A DNA stretch of 60,000 nucleotides from Hydractinia symbiolongicarpus (Eukaryota > Cnidaria > Hydrozoa > Anthoathecata > Hydractiniidae): the NCBI RefSeq assembly GCF_029227915.1, contig NC_079889.1, positions 4,714,001 to 4,774,000 on the forward strand, read 5' to 3'. The notes under the pieces are model-generated. The model had not been told where the DNA came from. It ran no database searches and worked only from the letters and a program-made list of their open reading frames with translations. Shown in pieces: positions 35,301 through 47,155 of the stretch (within the stretch, counting starts at the first letter, position 1; each line of letters starts with the position of its first letter). The translations under genes and the position numbers were made by a program.

Positions 35301-36049
35301 AGCAGTCTCTGATATCGAAATAGCCATGGAATCGAGATTCGATTTATTATTCATTTAAACGGAGGTATCCTATTACAAAATATTGAGACATTTGAAAAAG
35401 TAAATTGATAGATTGATAGGGACCTTGCTAGAAAATGATTTTAATTAAGAGTATTATAGCACAGGTGTCTGACTGTATAAATTTTCAGAAAATCTCTTCA
35501 AATTTTAAAAACATCCAATAGCCGAAAAGACAAGACAGTCGTTTTTTTGTGGCGATAATGATGGATAAATCTTTTAGCAGAGTGAATGAAATACAAACAA
35601 AAGCTACACTTTTCGAACGCAATTTTAAAACAATTCAATTGGTGTAATTCTTTTTGTAGGAGGAGTCTATGTTAAACAAAACAAACGTGTTTACTTTGTA
35701 AGAAGAATGTGGTATTGCAAAAGAAATTTTCGCGGCTTTAAAATATTATTGTGGCACCGATATTTACATTTTGAAGGTAAATGCTATATGATAAACATGT
35801 GTTTACATAAGTGATTTGGTGAGTTTTCTCTTACATAATTTCTCACATGTAAACAAGACGCGATTAAGAACTTCTGCAACGCAAAAATGCAATTTCCAAA
35901 GTCTGAATCCAGATGCCTGTCTGTTAATTTTAATTCGCTAGTCCAGTTTTTGGTGCAAAAATAATACTGGATCTGTAAATATGAATTATTTACTGGTTAG
36001 GCTTTGTGTTTATAGGGAGAACCACTGAATCAAATTTACTTTGTTTATA

Positions 36050-36180
36050 CTAATCTTCGCGTGTATTAATTTTAGCGCAGCGTTTTCTCGCGTATTGATT
36101 TTCGCACTAAATGTTTTGCGCGTAATTTCTGTTCAAGTTTTTTACATTGACGTTTTAGCGCGATTACGCGAAAGCAAGTA
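36050..36180. repeat. 'gcgcg/cgcgaaa' dispersed repeat
   Basis: Repeated TTCGCGTGTATTAATTTTAG, TCTCGCGTATTGATTTTCGC and GCGCGATTACGCGAAAG motifs. It abuts the MITE at 36207-36280 and explains most of the 93-codon frame at 36041-36322. Confidence 0.45.
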
Positions 36181-36206
36181 CGAACAAGGTATGATACCAT
36201 CATTTC

Positions 36207-36280
36207 CAACCTCGTCCCCAGGGCATCTTGTATCTTTTCTGACCCCGGGACGGCGATACGAACATGGCCCTGGAGGAGGC
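36207..36280 (+). mobile_element. 74-bp CAACCTC-type MITE copy A
   Basis: It begins CAACCTCGTCCCCAGGGC and ends GCCCTGGAGGAGGC, an imperfect inverted pair, and is GC-rich relative to its flanks. It is almost identical (one mismatch seen) to the reverse complement of 39271-39344. Confidence 0.75.
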
Positions 36281-37498
36281 TGGTCCGATATGAAACCTGA
36301 TTGGCGCGGATATGTCAAATAATTATTGCGTCATACAAAAACATTTTAGCGAGGCGGCGAGTCTGTGACCAACAGGAGGAAGCTGTTCGTATTAAAATGG
36401 CGGAGGTGTATCAGCAGTATCAAGTTTTTTTCAAAGTGAAAAATTTAATAAAAAGACATCATAAAGTAATACTGCTTACATGACAATATTTCAATAGCTG
36501 GGAATGTTTAATAATGCTAGAAAAGTAGCTAGCTAGCGCTATACTATGCCTATCAAACTATCAAGATAAGAACAAAAGAAAGAAACTCAACTTGTTTCCA
36601 AGTGGCCAGGTTTAATTTGCAGCTTTTTGCAAAGAATGACGTTGCATGTCCGCCCATGTCCTTTTTTAGACAAAATAATTTTGCACAAAATATTGAAAAT
36701 GTTTTTTTTTATAAAATATATAGCTATACATTACGTTTTAAATTATATCAGGTTGTTTATTAGTGGGCATGTTTTATTACCTTATATGCTTTGGTTACTA
36801 TAAAAGATATAAAAAGCCAGTAGGTTAACCGTCGGAGCCATTTTATCATTGAATACACATTTACCCGGCCTAATTCAAGAAAATTCAAAGTGCAATAGCT
36901 TCAGTAAAAAAATGATGTTATTGACTTGAAACTTGTTAAGGAGTACTTTTAAACCGATCTGATTAAATATAATTTTACACGAGGCATAAAAAATTTACAA
37001 AGCCATTTTGAGGAAGAGAAAAAGGTAGGAAGATTTTCTTAAGATTTTCTTATCTCAAGAGTTTTAATACAAATTACAAAGCAGTGAACATAAAAAATAA
37101 CAAAAAAAGTCTAAACCAAGTATATAGTTTATATAGCGTCCCATAACTTCAGTAAAAATTAAAATATTGACTTGAGATTTGGTATGATATGGTTTTAGAT
37201 TGGTTTGATGAAATTGAGCCAAAAAATAGTTCTATTATCATCATACTTTCTGAGTTTCAGAATTTAGCGCTTTTCAGAGACGCCGATAAGCCATTTTGAC
37301 AGCATATCAATTTTGACCAAGATACAGATTCAGAAAATTTTAAAAGCTATTATAACCTCAGAAATAGGTCAGATAATATTCAACCTAAAATTAAACAAAA
37401 AATTTAGTTGCAAGGAATATCTCTTTGCTGATATCTTTTTGTGATAGGATGCTCTTATGAGAATACTGAATTAATCTTCACGGTCAGCTAGTTTGGCA

Positions 37499-38056
37499 TC
37501 TATATAATAATACGCCAGTTCTGTCTGTGACTTTTGCAAAGTGGATAAAATTTCTTTGATAAAGTCTATAAAACATCGCCTATAAATTTGTTCTGTAAAT
37601 TAGCATACTTTGACGTTAAAGCAATATTGACGTCAAAGGAAAGTATATTAAGATTAGTGAAGCCATTGCATTGCACTTTTAAATTTAAGGCTTGGAAGCG
37701 GTTGGAAATAACTGACGTCATCTCCTGCGTGGGTAACTAGGGACTACCTGGGACCAATTTGGGTAAGTTTTCCAAACCTGGTCACCGAATCTGTTTCGGA
37801 ATGGACGGGTTAATGACGTCATGAAAAACCTTTAAACCCTAATATCTCTGCATCCGTTTGTGACAAGTACACGATCCTATACATTTTCTTGATCAGCGTT
37901 TCAAGATTTATACGATGAAGGCAACAGGCATACACATTTCTGAAAAAAAAAATTGTGTTCTGACATGTCTCTGTTGACGTTATCAAAATTTAAATGACGG
38001 TTGTTTTTCTCTGTTATCCTGGCTAAGTGGATTTTTCCACGGGCCTTATCGACTAG
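37499..38056 (+). mobile_element. Helitron-like non-autonomous element with 3' hairpin
   Basis: It starts TCTATATAATAATACGCCAG after an A and ends GGGCCTTATCGACTAG followed by T, as Helitrons do (5'-TC, CTRR-3', A^T target). A 5-bp stem hairpin GTGGATTTTTCCAC lies at 38027-38040, 16 nt before the 3' end, the usual Helitron position. Internal blocks recur in the copy at 5691-6021, and the 3' end recurs at 46745-46763. No coding capacity. Confidence 0.65.
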
Positions 38057-38059
38057 TTT

Positions 38060-40040
38060 TAAATATTTTCCAAGCAGAATGATAACAATAAATAGATGTA
38101 TATATCAATAAAAAATCGATTTTTGAACAGCAGCAGAATTTTGATGAGCTCTAAAAAGTGCGAATTTATGAAAATAATTTTGGTCCAGAATCACCAAAAT
38201 AATTTCCTCAAAAAATTATTCCTGAAACATTTTTTTCTCAAGGTAGCAATACTTTGCTGTTGGTAAAGTCTTTCTAAACTATTAAGGCAGTGATACATTA
38301 AATCGAGAAAACAGATCACACATAGACTTGTCGATTTCAATTTTCAAACCAGCATAATGCTTTTGATAAAATTTTTGGATTATTTATGTTTTAAACAGAA
38401 AAAACCTTGTTTTTGTATATCTGTGTGTGCAAATTAAATGTGAGCTTGTTGAGTAAAAAATAAAAAAGCTGCAAGGCATTTTAAAAACATGTCATTAAGA
38501 AAAAAAAAGCAGAATTTATCGGTAAGGGGTGGCTTTTTGGAAATGCTAAGGCCGCAAATGTAAAAGAAAAAAATACTTCTGAAGTAAATACTTTTCTAAA
38601 GCCTTTTTCACCCAATATAACTGCAAGCAGTGAGTCCACCATATATGGATTCAGTTTCAGTTAAGTATTGTTTAAATACAGCAAAATCTTTGTCATCATA
38701 TAATAGCAGTAATGCAGACACAGATATGAACTCACGGTAAATGAGAATTCTAAAGTTCAGCCAAAATGAATAAAAAATGTAAATGTTAATATGAGGTTAA
38801 ATTTCTGCCTAGCTACTTTCAGTCAGGCACCTAGAATGATACAAACATTTGAAAATTATGTAGCTATATTTGCACCTTAGAGAACCAACGAAGTGCTATG
38901 TTCAGATGGGCAAATCATTTACTAATTTCCAAGTTTCCCCTAGTTACAAGTTTTGCAACCCAGTGCTTGCTAGCCAACCAATTCTGTGATATACACATAA
39001 CTAAATTGCTTGAATTTCTTCAAGTGAACAGCAGCCTAAATAACATTATTGTATATTTATACATTTACACAAAACAATCAAGGGCAATATGCGAGAAGTT
39101 TGTGTGTTGCGATAAGAGGAATCAAAACAAACTCGCCGCACGTATCTGTGACGTAAAACGCCGATCTTGCTTAGCTCTGCAAGGTTATATATAAAACTTT
39201 GGTACATTGAGACAAATCTCATTATATATTACACACAGAAATTCTGTGTATTGGAGGGTCACGTGACGAGGCCTCCTCCAGGGCCATGTTCGTATCACCG
39301 TCCCGGGGTCAGAAAAGATACAAGATGCCCTGGGGACGAGGTTGCATCATTTCAACATTTTTCTGTTTACCTACTATGTCAAATTTTGATAAAACAGAGC
39401 AGTTGTTATATTTGGTGTTATTTTCGCCTACAACCCTGAACATAATAAATCTTGAAATGCTTTTTTAACTACTTTTTACTGTGCCTAAATAAAGTATTTT
39501 TTAATTTTTGGACCAATTGTGTCTTAAAAGGTGTTAAAATGGCAAAAAATAAAAAAAACATTTTATCTTTAAAAACCTTTTTGGCCTATTGAGGTATTGA
39601 GGTATTTAAAATTTTTTTGACCTATTATCAAAAAACGGGTGAAAGCATCATATTCGACGTTTTTCAGGCTGCAATGTCGTTCAGTAGTAGACCAGCTTAC
39701 CAGCGATTAAATTCTCTAACACGCCTGAATTACAAAACAATTCACGTCAGGATTTAGAAATGCTTAAAAATTTGGGAAAAAGGGATATGAGTAAATCCGC
39801 AAAATTAGCAGCTCTAGAGATTAATCCTTGTTGGTAACCTCATATCCTGATTCCACAGTGGTAGGTGAACTAGGACAAATTCGCGAATCTGCAAAAAATG
39901 TGGTCTTGTCTTAATATCTTTTGACCAGGATGTTCAAGTTTTTTATTACTTTTCACTTTTTCATTCTAGAACTTGATGCCATTAACTGTGATCAAACATC
40001 AAAATGTTAGCCCCAAAAAGCAACTTCGTCATAGGTTATT
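38060..40040. other. Intergenic DNA between the Helitron-like and hAT elements
   Basis: Apart from MITE copy B, no supported feature. The 98-codon frame at 38898-39194 lacks splice context and recognisable motifs. Confidence 0.4.
39271..39344 (-). mobile_element. 74-bp CAACCTC-type MITE copy B, inverted relative to copy A
   Basis: Reverse complement of 36207-36280 with a single visible difference (GGTGATACG against GGCGATACG). The two copies are 3 kb apart in opposite orientation. Confidence 0.75.
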
Positions 40041-40041
40041 G

Positions 40042-42210
40042 CAGGGGCGGATACAGGTTTAAAAAGTCCTTAGTCAAAATTTTTCGTAAAGCTAAATATT
40101 TTTTGTCGCAAATGCCCCATTTATTATTTTTTAATGTATAATTACCAGACACCTATTTCATAAGAATAAATTGAAAGAAAAAACAACAGAAATCTAGCTA
40201 CTTTTTCATAGCAGCTGGTATTTCAAAATAAGGTTTTTTGAAAACTTGAAGGGTTACATATTAATAACCCATAAAAGTCTTTTTTCTTCTTTCTTCTTTC
40301 TTGCACATCACGTAATGTAGAAAACCATGGACAAATTGAATCTAACATGAAATGGGTCAAATTGAGCAAATTGTCAAAACCGGCCAATGAAATAATGAAT
40401 GATCTATCAAATCTGACATTTAAACATCAGTATACCGGGTTGACATGATAACAATGAATTATATAAAAACAAATTTAAAAAATGAATGTGCAAGAACTAT
40501 TTCAGTAAAATATATATAAAAAAAACAAAGCATATAAAAAACAAGGCTCAAAAAGTAAATTTATAAACTGAAAGGACTCTTGCTGAAAAGCAGCATTAAG
40601 ATATAAATCAGGGGTTGTGCTCAAAGCATTTTAATAAATGTATGTTATAAAATAGGAGTTAGGACTTCAGAAAATCCAAAGTTAAGAAACTTTTAAGGTG
40701 AACCTAAGATGTTAAGTGTATAATTACCAACTTAAAAGTAAGACTTAGCAAAAGATGAGTAAGTAAAGGTAAGTATGGGTAAGTAAGGATAAAGTAAATT
40801 GTTTAAATATGTATTAAGTTTTAAGTGAATTTAAATTAACTGTAATCTTCTAGGATCTCGGTCAAAAATATTAAGTAAATCATCTACCTTTGGAATAATT
40901 TCTTGATGAATGTACATTAAAGAAAGGCCATTAAGACGATCTTCTGTCATGGTACTACGGCAATAATCTTTTAATCGTCTCAATGATGAAAAACTTCTTT
41001 CACATTCATATGAAGTGATAGTAGCAAGAATGCGAATAGCAACATTTATATTAGTAAATAGAGACAGGTTTATTGACTTTAAAGTTCGAGCAATGGTTTC
41101 AGGTCTTGTACCCTGATAATCCAAAACAAACTTTTCCCACAGCTCTAACTTAGACTCTAGAGCAAGAGGATTTGGCATGTCAGATTTGTAAAAATCTACA
41201 AATCTTTTGAAGTTACTCTTCCAATCTTTGTTGGAGTAAACCATTGAAACTACTTTGGCTGGTACAATGCACAATCCATTATACACTACAAAGTTTTCAA
41301 AATCAAACCTCGAGTTAAGTTCACTGTATAAATGGTCCAAGATTGGTATGGTTAAGGCTTTTTTATAATACTCCTTTGGATTGATAGCAGGCTAGTTGTC
41401 CCTTAATGTTTGCCTTCTGATAACCCGTTTCATTTTCTCCTCAACTCCCACACTTTCCGCAACATCTAATGCCACCTTATACCATGAGTTGTGAAAAAAA
41501 TCTACATTGTTCCTGCAACTCATAGTTATTATTTAGCTGTCCTTGTTTAAAAATAGAGTATAGAAGGGGATGCGTAGAATAAAACTCAGCATGAATAAAC
41601 AACTCTAAAGAAGTAAGTAACCTTAAATCATGGCACAACATGAATTGTCACCTGACAACATTAATGATACCGAGCTGTATAAGCAGTTTCCACTTGTTTC
41701 AGAGCTAATATAAGAAAAAGAAAGCCAATCTGAGTCTTGTGCCTAGCCGGGGTATGCACAAGAGTAATCGTATCCAGCGTACTGCTAAGTCACTAGAATG
41801 GTAATTCGAGTTATATCGTTAAGGGCGGCTACCTTTTTTTTCACTCAAATATCGTGCCGCACAGACTATATATGTCACTAGTCTATGTTACAGGTTTGCT
41901 CCACTCTGTAGATTTGTATGACTTTTACCGCCGTAAGAAACACTGCCGCTTAATGGACCACAGACCATATTCGTCAAAATAATCGCGCACCATGCAAATT
42001 AAAACAGATACAACGCACAGACGTGGCCCTGCGGCACCCTGAGCCGTTGGTCCCCTATTTTATATCAACTCCCGCTCGTCGGCGCACGTTGTTTACATAA
42101 AAAGAACTTTATGCACTACTATGCCTCTCTCGATTGACATCGTCCGTTATACAGGTAGATAATTTACCTTCGTCACTTGACGTCTTTGACGTGGTATGTA
42201 TCCGCCCCTC
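40042..42210. mobile_element. Decayed hAT transposon with both terminal inverted repeats
   Basis: Left end CAGGGGCGGATACAGG and right end TGTATCCGCCCCTC form an inverted pair of the common hAT type. Between them lies a minus-strand hAT transposase remnant. A clean 8-bp target duplication is not visible, so the flanks or extreme bases have mutated, or the ends belong to overlapping insertions. Confidence 0.7.
40831..41525 (-). pseudogene. hAT-family transposase C-terminal remnant
   Basis: The minus-strand frame carries the hAT C-terminal dimerisation signature (TSYECERSFSSLRRLKDY, then RLNGLSLMYIH). An in-frame TAG at about 41391-41393 separates this from an upstream piece in the same frame (PKEYYKKALTIPILDHL follows it; VGVEEKMKRVIRRQTLRDN precedes it). 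The catalytic N-terminal half and the BED or TTF zinc finger are missing or unrecognisable. The type resembles ZMYM/TTF-domain hAT transposases. It is not functional. Confidence 0.75.
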
Positions 42211-42926
42211 CTTTGGTACAAGGTTGTTTTTAAAACAACTGCATCCAATTTGAACCCTTCTTTTAATCCTTAGCTGTTCAGTAATTTTAAAAGAAAATTC
42301 ACGAGCATAATTTGCGATTAATAAACTGAATTTTGCAGCACGCCAGCTTTATTTCTCGCAAACTAATGCTTGTTTAAACTTTTTGCCAACATGAATTTTA
42401 ATTATTTTATGAACACAAATGTTTAGTAAATTGTGCAAAATTTTCGAAATTCACGAAGTTTGAATTATCGTGATACTATATCCCCTTCCAGAAAAAAAGT
42501 AGGAATAGGAAATATTCTGAGCAAATTATTAACTATGACGTTAGATAAACACTATTAGAATTGCAATGAATAACTGCTTTTCTCAGGTTTTTACATGGGA
42601 ACGAGAGGTCAGCTACTAGCATAAACTGAACGACGTACGACAATGAAAAAAAAAATGTCGTTTAATTGATGTTGAACTTATAATCTAAATCTGAGAATCT
42701 TGTAAAAATATTTATTTTTCTGTCAATAACGAACGTATGTATGAAAAGCACAGTACAAGTTGTTTTTCTTGGTTCAACATAGTCAAAGTGACATATTTTG
42801 TTTTGATTATGGTTTCTGGATGTCAACGCTTGACAGGGCAACATCACGTTCGTTTATTTGGAAAAATATATACTTTCACATTTACGTCACTGTCAAAATC
42901 ACTGTCTAGATAGTCTGGTGCACGTA

Positions 42927-43080
42927 CAGTGAAAACTCATTATAACAGATATCCATTATAGGGGACATCTTTCTACAACGGACATTTTTCTCTGGAACAG
43001 ATGAAATGACGGTCAAACTTTTAGAACAACTTTATGTAGCGGACAACTATCCAAAGCAGACGTTATTTTAAAAATCCAGA
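42927..43080. mobile_element. Fragment of a TA-target (mariner/pogo-like) element
   Basis: After TA the sequence starts CAGTGAAAACTCATTATAAC and continues with internal near-repeats of the end (CATTATAGGGGACAT, CTACAACGGACATTT, GTAGCGGACAACT). This is the style of pogo/Tigger ends. The opposite terminus was not found. Confidence 0.4.
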
Positions 43081-43574
43081 AGTTCTGCGTGTAGTACTAA
43101 AAAGCGTTTTCTACTGAAGCGCCCTTGTTAAATAATCAATTCGATACATAGGGGCTTTAAAATCTACAAAAATAGGGAGGGAGTGCATATTCAACAAACA
43201 TAAATAGAAAACTAACAAGATTTGATCCTAGTACGTACGATATTACAGTTTCTCCAATATAGTAATTTGTGATAACATTTATCTCCAACGTTAAAGTACG
43301 GCTTACACATATGCAATAAATTTAAGCTACAATAATTACGCACTCCTGTCTAACTGCTCCCTCTCCGACTAAAATTTGTAATAATCAACCATGGCAGCCA
43401 TTTGCGATAATTCCACGAAAATATCGCTTGCGCTAACTAAATGAAACTATACCTCTTCGCCAGATATGCCAGGAAGTACCGGCATTACTGACAGTCAAAA
43501 GAGCCTGGAAACAAAGTTTCCTCTTAGTATTATATATCATGTACTTGAACATGTCCTTGTTTTGTATAGAGAAA

Positions 43575-45352
43575 TCTGTCGGATGGACAATCGATAGTTT
43601 GGTTAGCTGTTAAGCAATTCAAGTAGTTTGACAAAAGAAAAAAGACTAGCATGTTAATGCTCATGGGAAAACTTCTTTCAGAAAATAAAATGTTTAGTGT
43701 ACAATAACTGTCAATTTGAAAAATATCCTAAAGAATTCGTCTGTCGGACGGACGCGACAAAAAATAGAAAAAAGCCATTTTGTACTCTTTTTGGCATATC
43801 TATCGAAATATTGTTCGAATCTCAAGTTTCTTTTGTAAATATCTAAATATAACAATCCTTTTTTAATAAACATTGACTTCAATGGGCTGTTCGAAATTCG
43901 TTTTACTCACTCAGTGTCAAACAACTTAACAATTTTCCTGACGGACACTGCAGGACAGACACCTTTGTCCAAAAAATTTTAAAGTAAAAAATCAGTTGAA
44001 ATGTACCCCAAACGATAAATAACATAGTGGCGGTGTGTTTGGAAAAATAAGAAGCGCTGTAAAATCGGTAACTTGAAGAAATTCACAAAAAAAGAAAACT
44101 GTCAGTGCGACAGATATTGTGCTTTATTGATATAAAACCACTACTTTCATTCAAAAATTGTGTTTTTAGGGTTTTACAGTGTTTCTTTATAAATAGTACT
44201 AGGCTTTTGGCGATTAAAAAATGAATAGGGCAAATAAAAGCGACTGCAAGCCAAGGAAAAAAGTTGTCCGTCCGACAGATTTATGTCGAAAAAATAAGCC
44301 GCGAAAGAAATGAAATGAAAAAAACAAGAATAAAATCGTAATGCAATTAAAATTCATGAAAGCAGCTCTCGTGAAACCACTTTTTACATAATGGGCAGCA
44401 AAGCCATTCCCCCGTCTCTTTTTCAACGTTGTAAGTAAGCAAACAATGACCATAAATTTGTTGAAAGGAAACTGAGGGATAAAAATATCAAAACTATGTG
44501 ATTTCTTACCTTGATTTCAAATTAAAATGTGCTTCGATTATTCAATACTTTACACAATGTGTCTACAATCTTGTCTTGACTGGCGCCAAATTGAATACAC
44601 ATTCGATAAAGTAAACATTCAAATTCGGAAAAATATTTGTTCCAATTTCACTGCAATTTGACTTCAATTGTTTGTTGTGATAAGTCCAATAGCAAATGAC
44701 ACAATACGCCTCTAAATTCTCTGTGTTTAATTGGTTTTCATCTCGCAATTTGTGTTACCTAAATCACCTTCATCAAGCCTTCATTAACCTTATCTTAGAG
44801 ACAACGAATAATTTTGTCGGACGGACATTTCTTATTTTATTGAATCATCTTGCTTTAAAAGCAAAAGCAAAAATACTCTAAATCAAAGCGAAACGGTAAA
44901 AGTTACCCTTAATTAAATTTAATTACTGGTTTTTAGAGTTTTCATTTAATCGACACTTCCATAAATCTCCCTTCGGCAATGTATAAAAATTTCAAAATAA
45001 ATCTGTCGGACGGACAAAAAAAATAAACACGTTTTATTTTTGAAAAATCAAACTATTGACTATTTTAAAGACCGCGCATAATAGCCCATTATTTTCTTCG
45101 ATAGTGTGGCAAAAATGTACTCGTTTGAATCATGTCCAGACTATAAAAAAGAACTAAAGGTGTTTAAAAATCTGTCGGATGGACAATTCTTAGAAAAACC
45201 GGACTGTAAATTAGATTGAGATAGTGGTTCCGCTAAAATTGACTTTTTAAATTATTTTTTGTACCTCAAATAACGATTTTGCACTACAATGTTTCCCGAT
45301 AGAAGATATCAGAAAAATGTATGTGGCAAAAGAAAGATGTCCGTCCGACAGA
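43575..45352. repeat. Array of a 15-bp motif (TCTGTCGGACGGACA) at roughly 165-170 bp spacing
   Basis: Plus-orientation sites: 43575-43589 (one T for C), 43740-43754 (last base G), 44813-44827 (one mismatch), 45002-45016 (exact), 45171-45185 (one T for C). Minus-orientation sites: 44100-44114 (two mismatches), 44265-44279 (exact), 45338-45352 (exact). A degenerate piece (CCTGACGGACAC) lies at 43937-43948. Spacings are 165, about 197, about 163, 165, 548, 189, 169 and 167 bp. The sequence between sites does not look repeated. I saw no further copy of the motif in the window. Small frames across it are not supported as genes. Confidence 0.75.
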
Positions 45353-46465
45353 TATTGTAAAAAAATCGCTAGCTTTATGATCAATTTTCAAAATAATTTT
45401 GAATTTATTACTATCAACTGTTAATATTTCTAGTTTCTTTAATATTCATATATTAAATATTTTAATGATTCAAGTGAAGTTAAAGAGATTTATTTTTTAC
45501 CAAGCATGATGACCTAATTCAAAACAAGCCCACATCATCAAATTCCTTCTCTCAAGAAGTGACGCAAGCTTTAATCAAACTAAAGTATATTATAAATATA
45601 TACTATAGTCAGTTATAATCATATAGAAATTTACGAATTAAACCACAAGTTAAATTTATGAGAATTTAGGCTATTTTAATCAACGCACAAGCAGCATGGT
45701 TTGGCTTAGGTTCCCTCTAAAAGTTTTTTTCATTCTTAAATTTTGGGGTTGATATCTTGTAAATTTGAAAATTTTCGAGGATTGTCTGGCCACGTGTTAC
45801 GCGAAAAATATATAGGTTTTCCATCAAATGTTCCCGCTACTGATTATTTCTTGTTTTTATTAAATATAAAGTACTTTCAGTTAAAAAGACATTACACATA
45901 TGGTGCATAAGTGGCCTTCAGAAATTTGAAGGTTTGTGCACATTTTCTTTATAAGCAATGAAGTTACTATGAACTGGAACTGCGATTTGGCTTCTACAGC
46001 TAAAATTTGCGATTTGGACTTTAAGAAAGCTCAAATCTGGATAATCTAACAATTTAAACCCTTTGAGGGATGGGTGGGAATCGACAAGCACCCGTGTTTC
46101 CTTAAGCTTACACTTTGTCATTTTCGGAAGATTGCCCTTAACTTAAAGAGGCGTATCCAGCAGTTCGAACTGCCCAATGAAAAAACGCAGGAAAAGCGAT
46201 GCCAACTCTGCTATTTTACAACTTTAGAGATCTACAATCTCCTTTCAGTACAATATTTACTTTAAAAATATATTGCCAAAAAACTTACTTGTCTCTTTTT
46301 CTTTTTTCAAAAGCAACAGACATCGCGAGGTAAACGTCTCATATTATACCGGTACCAAAATCCTACTGTATATGCCGCTGTATACAGTTCAAACATTGAT
46401 CAGTTATGCTGGTGCATGCATATACATAAATATACATTTCCTTTAGTGCAAAAGATATGTGCAAA
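45353..46465. other. Intergenic DNA
   Basis: AT-rich. The frame at 46074-46265 has a more balanced composition and a Cys pair (KRCQLC) that loosely recalls a piggyBac C-terminal Cys-rich domain, but is too short to call. Otherwise nothing was seen. Confidence 0.35.
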
Positions 46466-46711
46466 AGGTAGTTAAAAAGTTGATGATGCTGAATTTTATG
46501 CGATCTACACACACGGACATGATTTACAGCCAGAACTTTCTTAATTAAAAGTGAGACTGCGCCTCGTCAAATACGCCAAATACGTCAAAAATCTAAAGCG
46601 TTTGACGAAAACAAGTACATGCTAGGAATTTTTATAGATCTAAGCAAAGCATTTGACACCGTAGATCACAGAATTCTACTAGAAAAACTCACAACAACTC
46701 AAACATTCGGT
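46466..46711 (+). mobile_element. LINE reverse-transcriptase fragment, plus-orientation arm of an inverted duplication
   Basis: It encodes the LINE RT motif FIDLSKAFDTVDHRILLEKL. From about 46481 to 46711 it is identical to the reverse complement of 47663-47895, and weaker similarity continues to about 46466. The fragment stops abruptly where a (GTCT)n tract begins. Confidence 0.85.
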
Positions 46712-46712
46712 A

Positions 46713-46758
<46 letters not shown>

Positions 46759-46763
46759 CACGG
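46712..46763 (+). repeat. (GTCT)n microsatellite joined to a Helitron-like 3' end
   Basis: About eleven GTCT/TCTG units are followed by CCACGGGCTAACGACTAG and then T. This tail closely matches the 3' end of the Helitron-like element at 37499-38056 (CCACGGGCCTTATCGACTAG). Microsatellites next to Helitron ends are a known association. The rest of such an element is missing here. Confidence 0.6.
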
Positions 46764-47155
46764 GCTAACGACTAGTTAAAATTAAAATAATGCATACAAA
46801 AAGCCCAGCGTGTAATGTGAACACTTTATATGAACAATTTTTTTTGAAACGTTTTGATGTCAATTTCTGCCATGGTTCGCTTTATTTTATTTTATTTTTT
46901 CTCTTTATTTCTTTTGCCGTTGAAGAATTTCAGTTTTCCGTATATATAAAGTACAAATTTTTAGCTATTATATCGTATAATCTAAGGATAAGATTGCATA
47001 TTCTAAAAATGCTAGCTAAAGAAGTAAAAAATGGCAGAAGCGAGAAGAAGGCTATAATAGCCTTATCACCAAGCCCCCAACCTATATAAAAGGTTAGCAT
47101 TGAAGATAATAAGGAGTTGTGTTATATGTGTCGTACGTTGTAACTGTCGTGTGTT
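46764..47155. other. Sequence between the LINE arms
   Basis: It holds an unsupported 99-codon F/L/K-rich frame (46790-47089) and the 3' flank of the LINE fragment. No recognisable element. Confidence 0.3.

Larger units (their letters stand above)
30000..36040. other. Intergenic DNA, about 6 kb, no supported gene
   Basis: AT-rich sequence with small MITE pieces (listed separately), a telomere-like AACCCTAACCCTAAA at 31744-31758 and a GTCGTTGCC-rich low-complexity patch at 34306-34370. The 106-codon minus-strand frame at 31333-31653 overlaps a MITE end and is not supported. Confidence 0.4.

Noticed and set aside
36041-36322. 93-codon frame with a hydrophobic start
   Set aside because: Made of the 'cgcgaaa' repeat and a CAACCTC MITE.
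36390-36480. ATGGCGGAGGTG start in a GC-richer patch that looks like a first coding exon
   Set aside because: Only 13 codons before a possible donor and no downstream exon found.
43575-45352. CRISPR-like array
   Set aside because: The motif is 15 bp, occurs in both orientations, and the spacers are about 150 bp; the genome is eukaryotic.
46074-46265. Possible piggyBac C-terminal Cys-rich fragment (KRCQLC)
   Set aside because: Only one short Cys pair, no transposase core or TTAA-flanked ends seen.
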